From assembly GCA_035650275.1 (NCBI GenBank), contig DASRHY010000239.1, positions 1 to 64,000 of the forward strand: 64,000 bases of DNA, read 5' to 3'. This DNA comes from DASRHY01 sp035650275 (GTDB lineage Bacteria > Actinomycetota > Actinomycetes > Propionibacteriales > Kribbellaceae). A program made the position numbers and the translations under genes. The notes under the pieces are model-generated. The model did not search any database and was not told the origin of the DNA. It saw only the letters and a list, made by a program, of their open reading frames with translations. Shown piece by piece: positions 6,607 through 12,299 of this stretch (positions within the stretch are counted from its first letter, which is position 1; every line of letters starts with the position of its first letter).

Positions 6607-7686
6607 TCAGACCGAGCGGACGGTGGCGGCGACGGCGAGGTCGGCGAGGGCGGTGCGGGCCGCCTCGTCGACGAACGGGGCGTCGCGCAGCGCATCGGCG
6701 GCGGCCTCGGTGCGGTGCGCGATCAGGTCCTCGCAGGCGTCGACGGCCCGGCTGTCGATCAGGATCTCGCGAAGCAGCTGGATCTCGTCGTCGTCCAGGT
6801 CCCGCCGGCCGAACAGCTTGTCGAACTCGGCCAGCTGCACCTCCGACGCATGGTCGACGGCGTACGCGACCAGCACGGTCCGCTTGCCCTCGCGCAGGTC
6901 GTCGCCGGCCGGCTTGCCGGTCACGGCCGGGTCGCCGAACACACCGAGCAGGTCGTCGCGGAGCTGGAACGCCTCGCCCACCGGCAGCCCGTACGCCGAC
7001 AGCGCGGCGAGCAGCTCCGGCGTACCACCGGCGAGCGCGGCGCCGATGTGCAGCGGCCGCTCGACGGTGTACTTCGCGGACTTGAACCGCAGCACCCGCA
7101 GCGCTCGGTCCATGTCCGACTCACCGCTGGCCTGCGCGACCAGGTCCAGGTACTGGCCGGCGATCACCTCGGCCCGGAATGCATCGAAGTAGGTCGCGGC
7201 CCGGCGCAGCGCGGCCGGGTTGAACCCGGACGTATGCAGCAGTCCGTCGGCCCAGACCAGGCAGAGGTCGCCGAGCAGGATCGCCGCACCGATCCCGAAC
7301 GAGGCCGGGTCGCCGCCGCCCTCGGTGCCCTGCCGGGCCCGCTCCTCGGCCTCGAACCGCCGGTGCGCGGACGGCACCCCGCGTCGTACGTCGGAGGAGT
7401 CCATCACGTCGTCGTGCACCAGCGCGCTGACGTGCAGCATCTCCAGGCTGGCGGCCGCGGCCAGGATCGGCAGCGCCGGGTCGCCGCCGGCGGCCCGGAA
7501 ACCCCAGTAACAGAAGGAGGGACGCAGTCGCTTGCCGCCGCTGGTCGCGTCCCGGGCGGCCTCGACCTGGGCGGCGAGCTCGGGCCCGACCGCACTCAGC
7601 TTGCGGGCCTGGACGTCGAGGTAGGCGGTCAGCGCGCGCTGCACCTCGGCGGGAATGTCTGGGGTAGCTGTGGTGGGGTCGGGCAC
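6607..7686 (-). CDS. Polyprenyl diphosphate synthase (GGPP-synthase type)
   Basis: A 359-residue all-helical trans-prenyltransferase that condenses isopentenyl units onto an allylic diphosphate. GGKRLRP (50-56) binds diphosphate, DDVMD (92-96) is the first Asp-rich motif, and RDDLLGVFGD (from 243) carries the second. The residues before the first motif are small (Ser87, Ala88), fitting a product of C20 or longer. It may supply carotenoid, menaquinone or wall-lipid precursors; a desaturase lies 7 kb away but not in its operon. The GTG start is 7 bases after TACGCT (7699-7694), so it is probably leaderless. Divergent from metF. Confidence 0.93.
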   Translation of the reverse strand: MPDPTTATPDIPAEVQRALTAYLDVQARKLSAVGPELAAQVEAARDATSGGKRLRPSFCYWGFRAAGGDPALPILAAAASLEMLHVSALVHDDVMDSSDVRRGVPSAHRRFEAEERARQGTEGGGDPASFGIGAAILLGDLCLVWADGLLHTSGFNPAALRRAATYFDAFRAEVIAGQYLDLVAQASGESDMDRALRVLRFKSAKYTVERPLHIGAALAGGTPELLAALSAYGLPVGEAFQLRDDLLGVFGDPAVTGKPAGDDLREGKRTVLVAYAVDHASEVQLAEFDKLFGRRDLDDDEIQLLREILIDSRAVDACEDLIAHRTEAAADALRDAPFVDEAARTALADLAVAATVRSV

Positions 7687-7730
7687 GGTCCGGAGCGTAG
7701 TCGGTGGCGCCGGACGGGCCGACCGGCCGG

Positions 7731-7736
7731 TAGCCT
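7731..7736 (+). promoter_or_regulatory. -10 box for leaderless metF
   Basis: TAGCCT lies 6 bases before the metF GTG at 7743, which puts the transcription start on the start codon. The opposite promoter (TACGCT, 7699-7694) serves the polyprenyl synthase in the same way; 57 bases separate the two start codons. No leader exists for an RNA switch. Confidence 0.55.
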
Positions 7737-7742
7737 GGGCGG

Positions 7743-8669
7743 GTGGTTAGCGGACTGCCTTCACGGCGCAACGACAGTGCTCCGACGATCCGGGAGCTGA
7801 TCTCGGCGGGCGAGCGCTCATTCTCGTTCGAGTTCTTCCCGCCGAAGACGCCAGAGGCCGAGGAGGTGCTGTGGCGCTCGCTGCGTGAGCTGGAGCGGCT
7901 GCGGCCGACCTTCGTGTCGATCACGTACGGCGCCGGCGGTTCCAGCCGTGACGGCACCGTCCGGGTCACCGAGCGGGTCGCTCAGGACACCTCGATGACA
8001 CCGCTCGGGCACCTCACCTGCGTGTCGCAGTCCCGCGACGAACTGCGCTCGGTGATCGGCGCGTACGCCGGTTCCGGCGTGCGCAACGTGCTCGCCATCC
8101 GGGGCGACCCGCCGGGTGGCCCCCGGCAGCCATGGGTGGCGCACCCGGAGGGCATGAACCACGCGATCGAGCTGGTCGAGCTGGTCCGCGGGCTTGGCGA
8201 CTTCTGCGTCGGCGTCGCGGCGTTCCCGGACAAGCACCCGGAGGCCGAGGACTGGGAGTCCGACGCCCAAGTGCTGGCGGCGAAGGCGAAGGCGGGCGCG
8301 GACTTCGCGATCACGCAGATGTTCTTCGGCGCGGACGACTACTTCCGGCTGGTCGACCGGGCCGCGGCGCACGGCTCTGACATCCCGATCCTGCCAGGCG
8401 TGATGCCGGTGACGAACGTCAAGCAGATCCAGCGGATGGCCGAGCTGACCGGTGTCGCGATGCCGGCGCGCGTGACCGAGCGGCTGCTGGCGGTCGAGGG
8501 CGAGCCGGCGGCGGTCCGCGCGGTCGGTGTCGAGATCGCCACCGAGCTGTGCGACGCGCTGCTGTCCGGCGGTGCGCCGGGCATCCACTTCATCACGCTG
8601 AACCGGTCCACGGCGACGCGCGAGGTGTTCCAGAACCTGACCGCCCACGTCGGTGCCCGTGTGAGCTGA
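7743..8669 (+). CDS. metF: Methylenetetrahydrofolate reductase
   Basis: A 308-residue FAD-dependent TIM barrel that reduces 5,10-methylene-THF to 5-methyl-THF for methionine synthesis. Motifs: SFEFFPPKTPEAEE near the start, SITYGAGGSSRDG, LTCVSQSRDEL, NVLAIRGDPPG, GVAAFPDKHPEA, FAITQMFFGADDYFRLVDR, ILPGVMPVTN and GIHFITLNRS. Length and order are those of bacterial MetF. It is monocistronic or reads into the phosphatase gene 13 bases downstream. Confidence 0.97.
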   Translation: MVSGLPSRRNDSAPTIRELISAGERSFSFEFFPPKTPEAEEVLWRSLRELERLRPTFVSITYGAGGSSRDGTVRVTERVAQDTSMTPLGHLTCVSQSRDELRSVIGAYAGSGVRNVLAIRGDPPGGPRQPWVAHPEGMNHAIELVELVRGLGDFCVGVAAFPDKHPEAEDWESDAQVLAAKAKAGADFAITQMFFGADDYFRLVDRAAAHGSDIPILPGVMPVTNVKQIQRMAELTGVAMPARVTERLLAVEGEPAAVRAVGVEIATELCDALLSGGAPGIHFITLNRSTATREVFQNLTAHVGARVS

Positions 8670-8682
8670 GTGGGGGACTGAC

Positions 8683-9210
8683 ATGGCGGATCCGTCGGAC
8701 CTTCTGGTGGACCGCACGCTCGTGCTGCTGCGGCACGCCAAGGCGGTCCGATCGATCGACGGACCCGATATCGACCGTCCGCTGGCCGGCCGCGGCCACC
8801 GTGACGCCAAGGCCGCCGGCCGTTGGCTCGCGGACCAGGGTCTAGCCGCCGATCTGGTCCTGTGCTCGACGGCGGTGCGCACCCGGGAGACGTGGGAGTA
8901 CGCTGCCGCCGGTGGCGCCGAGACCGCGGATGTGTGGTTCGACCGGCGCATCTACGACGCCGACCCGGACAACCTGCTCGACGTGATCCGCGAGGTGCCG
9001 GAGACAGCCGGCACCGTGCTGCTGATCGGTCATGCCCCGAGCGTCCCGTGGCTGGCGCGGGACCTGGTGGCCGAGGGCACCGACGGCCGCGAGCAGCTGG
9101 TCGAGCACTTCCCGACCAGCGGGCTCGCCGTACTGCAGCACGGCCGGCGGTGGTCCGCCCTCGGGCCGGGCGACTGCGACCTGGACCAGTTCGTCATCCC
9201 GCGCGGTTGA
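8683..9210 (+). CDS. SixA-type phosphohistidine phosphatase (histidine phosphatase family)
   Basis: A 175-residue member of the phosphoglycerate-mutase-like superfamily. The N-terminal LVLLRHAKA holds the nucleophilic His (RHA variant typical of SixA), followed by DRPLAGRGHRDAKAAGRWL, 'LCSTAVRTRETW' and, near residue 110, 'VLLIGHAPSVPWLA' with the second His. SixA removes phosphate from phosphohistidine; for actinobacterial members the substrate is not established. The ATG follows GGGGGACTGAC. It is 13 bases after metF. Confidence 0.88.
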   Translation: MADPSDLLVDRTLVLLRHAKAVRSIDGPDIDRPLAGRGHRDAKAAGRWLADQGLAADLVLCSTAVRTRETWEYAAAGGAETADVWFDRRIYDADPDNLLDVIREVPETAGTVLLIGHAPSVPWLARDLVAEGTDGREQLVEHFPTSGLAVLQHGRRWSALGPGDCDLDQFVIPRG

Positions 9211-9237
9211 CGCGGGCGGTGTCTGGGCTGTAGAACA

Positions 9238-9261
9238 CCAAGTGGTTATGAAACTACTTGG
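9238..9261. promoter_or_regulatory. Operator palindrome of the ArsR-type operon
   Basis: CCAAGT at 9238 and ACTTGG ending at 9261 are inverted arms around GGTTATGAAACT. The palindrome ends 2 bases before the likely ATG of the regulator and covers the promoter/start zone. This position and symmetry suit an autorepressing winged-helix dimer of the type encoded next door. Confidence 0.65.
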
Positions 9262-9263
9262 TT

Positions 9264-9626
9264 ATGGACGTGCGGATGACCGTTGACCAGCTGGACGCCA
9301 CCTTTGCCGCGCTCGCGGACCCGACCCGGCGGGCGATCATCGCCCGGCTGGCCGCCGGCGAGGCGACCGTCACCGAGCTCGCGGAGCCGTTCGCGATCAG
9401 CCAGCCGGCGGTGTCCAAGCACCTGACCGTGCTGGAGCGTGCGGGGCTGGTCAGCCGCCGCCGGGACGCGCAGCGCCGTCCGTGCCGGCTGGAGCCGCTG
9501 CCGCTGAAGGCGGCGACGGACTGGCTGGAGCGGTACCGGGACTACTGGGAGGAGAGCTACCAGCGTCTCGACGACGTGCTGGCCGAGCTCAAGTCAGTGC
9601 AGTCCGTCCGGCGGGACCAGCGATGA
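9264..9626 (+). CDS. ArsR-family winged-helix regulator
   Basis: About 120 residues. 'ATFAALADPTRRAIIARLAAGEATVTELAEPFAISQPAVSKHL' (shown here in pieces: ALADPTRRAII, VTELAE, SQPAVSKHLTVLERAGLV) is the classic HTH of the ArsR subgroup that is paired with SRPBCC proteins. The metal-site cysteines of true ArsR/SmtB are absent, so the ligand is probably not a metal. The start may be ATG 9264 or ATG 9276. It overlaps the next gene by 4 bases and probably represses its own operon through the palindrome at 9238-9261. Confidence 0.92.
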   Translation: MDVRMTVDQLDATFAALADPTRRAIIARLAAGEATVTELAEPFAISQPAVSKHLTVLERAGLVSRRRDAQRRPCRLEPLPLKAATDWLERYRDYWEESYQRLDDVLAELKSVQSVRRDQR

Positions 9627-10117
9627 CCGGCCTGCGGGTGACGACCCGGGGCGACAGAGAGCTGCTGCTCACCCGAAGGTTCGAGGCACCGCGGCAGCTC
9701 GTGTACGACGCGCTCACGACGCCCGACCTGCTGGTCCGCTGGTACGGCGCCCGCGGCTGGAACCTGGTCGGTTGCACGGTCGACCTCCGGGTCGGTGGCC
9801 GGTACCGGTTCGAGTCGCGCGGACCCGGTGGCGAGCGGATGGCGCAGGGCGGCGTGTACCGCGAGGTCGCGTCGCCGGACCGGCTGGTCTACACCGAGGT
9901 GTTCGACGACCAGTCGTACGCCGGCGAGACGCTGATCAGCACCGAGCTGACCGAGTCCGCCGGCCGGACCACGATGACCAGCACGCTGCGGCTCCCGTCC
10001 CCGGACGCTCGCGACATCGTGCTGCGGTACCCGATGGAACGTGGCGCCGGCGAGGGATTCGACCGGCTGGCCGCGGTACTTGCCGAACTCATCCGAACAG
10101 GGAGGAACGTGCTGTGA
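9623..10117 (+). CDS. SRPBCC (AHSA1-type) domain protein
   Basis: A 164-residue START-like fold. The pattern LTRRFEAPRQLVYDALTTPDLLVRWYGARGW, DLRVGGRYRFESRGPGGERM and GVYREVASPDRLVYTEVF (given here in parts) is the AHSA1 family found next to ArsR regulators. Such proteins form a hydrophobic ligand cavity; the ligand here is unknown. The ATG overlaps the regulator's stop and its own stop overlaps the VOC gene (GTGA), so the three genes form one coupled operon. Confidence 0.88.
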   Translation: MTGLRVTTRGDRELLLTRRFEAPRQLVYDALTTPDLLVRWYGARGWNLVGCTVDLRVGGRYRFESRGPGGERMAQGGVYREVASPDRLVYTEVFDDQSYAGETLISTELTESAGRTTMTSTLRLPSPDARDIVLRYPMERGAGEGFDRLAAVLAELIRTGRNVL

Positions 10118-10542
10118 ACTGGACGCTGGAAGTGGTGGTGGTACCGGTCACCGATGTCGACCGGGCGAAGAAGTTCTATGCCGACCAGCTCGGCTTCAAC
10201 CTCGACTTCGACACCGAGGTCAGCGACGAGCTGCGGGTGGTGCAGCTGACGCCGCCCGGATCCGGCTGCTCGGTGGTGATCGGTAAGGGCATCAGCGAGA
10301 TGCAGCCCGGTTCGCTGAAGGGAGTGCAGCTCGTCGTACCGGACATCCGGCTCGCGCACTCCGAGCTGGTCGAGCGCGGCGTGGAGGTCAGCGACGTGGT
10401 CGTAGTCGGCGGGCCGGAAGGGCAGCGCAGCGCGCAGGACGGCGACCAGCTCGACAACGTCGGGTTCGTGCACTTCTCCGACCCGGACGGCAACGCGTGG
10501 GCGGTGCAGCAGATCTCCGCCCGCGGGAAATCGGGTGAGTGA
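10114..10542 (+). CDS. VOC-family (glyoxalase/bleomycin-resistance fold) protein
   Basis: A 142-residue protein with paired beta-alpha-beta-beta-beta modules. 'VVVVPVTDVDRAKKFYADQLGF' in the N-terminal half and 'VGFVHFSDPDGNAWAVQQI' at the end are VOC signatures. FSDPDGN is the conserved loop near the metal or ligand site. The family contains glyoxalases, dioxygenases and antibiotic-binding proteins; this subgroup is unassigned. Third gene of the ArsR operon, with a 4-base overlap with the SRPBCC gene. Confidence 0.88.
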   Translation: MNWTLEVVVVPVTDVDRAKKFYADQLGFNLDFDTEVSDELRVVQLTPPGSGCSVVIGKGISEMQPGSLKGVQLVVPDIRLAHSELVERGVEVSDVVVVGGPEGQRSAQDGDQLDNVGFVHFSDPDGNAWAVQQISARGKSGE

Positions 10543-10557
10543 GGGCGACCGCGTTGC

Positions 10558-10563
10558 TACTCT
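10558..10563 (+). promoter_or_regulatory. -10 box for the tyrS leader transcript
   Basis: TACTCT lies 6 bases before GTG 10570, so transcription should begin at that GTG. This makes the short leader frame leaderless and places about 140 bases of leader before tyrS. Confidence 0.5.
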
Positions 10564-10569
10564 CCAGGC

Positions 10570-10626
10570 GTGAACCTCAGCTGCGTGCGCTATCTACCGG
10601 CTCCGGGCGGAGCCGGTAGCGCATAG
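10570..10626 (+). CDS. Candidate tyrS leader peptide (18 residues)
   Basis: GTG 10570 to TAG 10624-10626 encodes MNLSCVRYLPAPGGAGSA. The start coincides with the predicted transcription start. The Tyr codon is TAT (10591-10593), rare in this genome, and is followed by CTA, also rare. Directly after it lies a perfect 11-base-pair hairpin (10594-10604 with 10609-10619). A terminator follows at 10647. This is the layout of a translation-dependent attenuator sensing charged tRNA-Tyr. One Tyr codon is few for such a system, so this is an inference. Confidence 0.45.
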   Translation: MNLSCVRYLPAPGGAGSA

Positions 10627-10646
10627 CGGCCTCACCCGGAGCCAGA

Positions 10647-10676
10647 AGAAGGCAAGGACGCTCGTCCTTGCCTTCT
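10647..10676 (+). terminator. Hairpin terminator/attenuator in the tyrS leader
   Basis: AGAAGGCAAGGAC (10647-10659), loop GCTC, and GTCCTTGCCTTCT (10664-10676) form a perfect 13-base-pair stem, followed by a pyrimidine-rich tail (CTCGTTCTC). It lies upstream of tyrS and downstream of the leader peptide, so it may end leader transcripts conditionally rather than the VOC operon only. Confidence 0.7.
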
Positions 10677-10710
10677 CTCGTTCTCGCCGAATGTCTCTCC
10701 GGGAGGGCCC

Positions 10711-11934
10711 ATGAACAACGCACGCATGCACGACACCAGCACGATCCTCGACCGCCTCGGTCGCACCGCCGACCGGATCGTCGGCCTCGACGACCTGGTC
10801 GCACGCCTCGACAACGGCACGCCGCTGCGGATCAAGTTCGGCGTCGACTGCACCGCACCGGACCTGCACATCGGCCATGCGGTCAACCTCTGGATGATGC
10901 GGTACCTGCAGGACCTCGGCCACGCGGTCGTGTTCGTGCTCGGCGACGTCACCACCCGGATCGGCGACCCGACCGGTCGCTCGCAGACCCGCCCGATGCT
11001 CCCGCCGGAGCAGATCGATGCGAACGCCGCCCGCTACCTCGACCAGGTCTCGCTGGTGCTCCGTACCGACCCGGCCGTGCTCGAGATCCGCCGCAACTCC
11101 GAGTGGTACGCGGCTATGGACGTCGCCGACCTGATCGGCGTGTTCATGCACATCACGCACGCCCAGCTGATCGCGCGCGACATGTTCCGGGACCGGATCG
11201 CCGCCGGCCGCGAGATCGGCCTGCACGAGCTGATCTACCCGGTGCTGCAGGCCTATGACAGCGTCGCGGTGCAGAGCGACCTGACCATCGTCGGCTCCGA
11301 CCAGTTGTTCAACGAGGCACTCGGCCGGCAGTTGCAGCAGCGGGTCGGCAGCCGGCCGCAGACCGTGATCACCAGCCGGATCACGCCCGGTCTCGACGGT
11401 GGCCCGAAGCAGTCCAAGTCGCTCGGCAACTACGTCGCACTCACCGACCCGCCGGACGAGAAGTTCGGCAAGCTGATGAGCCTGCCGGACGAGCTGGTCG
11501 GCGAGTACGCGCTGATCTACACGGACCTGCCGATGACCGATGTACGACGCCTGGGCGGTGCCGCTGGTGGGGGCGGCGGTGCCGGTGCCCGCGACGCCAA
11601 GCTCGCAATGGCCGAGGCAGTGGTGGCGCGCTACCACGGAACCGTTGCGGCGACCAAGAGCCGATCATCGTTTCTGCGCGTGTTCAGTGATCGGTCCGAG
11701 CCGGACGAGATGTCGAGCCTGCTGGTCGGTGAGCGGCTCAGCGCACTCGCGCTGGTCCGTGCGGCCCGCCCGGACGCGAGCAACGGTGCGATACGTCGTC
11801 TGATCGAGCAGGGTGCGGTGTCGCTCGGCGGGATGCTGCTCGGTGACCCCGCAGGTGTTGTGTCTGTCCGCACTGGCGACGTCCTCAGGATCGGCCGGCG
11901 GAGCTGGCACCGGCTGCAGGTCGGGGGAGGGTAG
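10711..11934 (+). CDS. tyrS: Tyrosyl-tRNA synthetase (TyrZ-like branch)
   Basis: A 407-residue class I synthetase. HIGH at 53-56 (APDLHIGHAV) and the KMSKS-loop variant KQSKS at 233-237 (GGPKQSKSLGN) bind ATP. YPVLQAYDS (176-184) holds the Gln and Asp that recognise tyrosine, and IVGSDQLFN the tRNA/Tyr side. The C-terminus from about residue 345 is an S4 RNA-binding domain. 'KFGVDCTAP' near residue 42 resembles the TyrZ branch more than the common 'YCGFDPTA' type. A Gly-rich insert (about residues 283-295) is unusual. The ATG has GGGAGG upstream. A second, standard tyrS may exist elsewhere in the genome. Confidence 0.92.
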   Translation: MNNARMHDTSTILDRLGRTADRIVGLDDLVARLDNGTPLRIKFGVDCTAPDLHIGHAVNLWMMRYLQDLGHAVVFVLGDVTTRIGDPTGRSQTRPMLPPEQIDANAARYLDQVSLVLRTDPAVLEIRRNSEWYAAMDVADLIGVFMHITHAQLIARDMFRDRIAAGREIGLHELIYPVLQAYDSVAVQSDLTIVGSDQLFNEALGRQLQQRVGSRPQTVITSRITPGLDGGPKQSKSLGNYVALTDPPDEKFGKLMSLPDELVGEYALIYTDLPMTDVRRLGGAAGGGGGAGARDAKLAMAEAVVARYHGTVAATKSRSSFLRVFSDRSEPDEMSSLLVGERLSALALVRAARPDASNGAIRRLIEQGAVSLGGMLLGDPAGVVSVRTGDVLRIGRRSWHRLQVGGG

Positions 11935-11980
11935 GCCTGGTTCGCGTCAGTCATCTCGTTCCCGCTCTGAGTCAGACCAG

Positions 11981-12265
11981 GACTCCGTCGACGCCGACGG
12001 CAGCGCACTGCATGCAGGCGACATGGCTGCCCAGCTCGGAGTCGCACTCGACAACCTCGAAGCGGTCCTCGCCGGCGCCGACATGACCCTGGCCAACGTG
12101 GTTCGGCTCAACGTCTACAGCACCAACGTCGACACATTGGTCCAGCATTTCCCCGTCCTGACGGAGCGCTTCGAGGGCAAGCGTTTCGCCACCACTGTGC
12201 TCGGCGTCGCGAGCCTCGCTGGTCCTCAACTCCTCGTCGCGCTCGAGGCAACCGCGATGGACTGA
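11981..12265 (+). pseudogene. RidA/YjgF-family remnant (N-terminus lost)
   Basis: Residues from 'DSVDADGSALHAGDMAAQL' to the end (VVRLNVYSTNVDTLVQHF, GPQLLVALEATAMD) match the C-terminal two thirds of RidA-type enamine deaminases. The family N-terminus with the first strands ('YS.AVRVGNTLYVSGQ') is missing; upstream sequence in frame is low-complexity Ser/Arg. The conserved Arg of the active site ('GVAxLAxP') has become SLAG. An ATG at 12023 could still start an 80-residue product. I judge it a decayed gene left between tyrS and helR. Confidence 0.7.
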
Positions 12266-12283
12266 CCTGGGTGGCGGTGCGCC

Positions 12284-12299
12284 GCTGAGCAACCTCAGC
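12284..12299. terminator. Small hairpin at the RidA remnant/helR convergence
   Basis: GCTGAG, loop CAAC, CTCAGC. The hairpin overlaps the helR stop codon and sits 19 bases after the RidA remnant. A 6-base-pair stem is weak, so termination is only plausible. Confidence 0.3.

Noticed and set aside
10543..10710. T-box riboswitch for tyrS
   Set aside because: The leader lacks the GGGTGG-ACCGCG T-box sequence that is plain at ileS.
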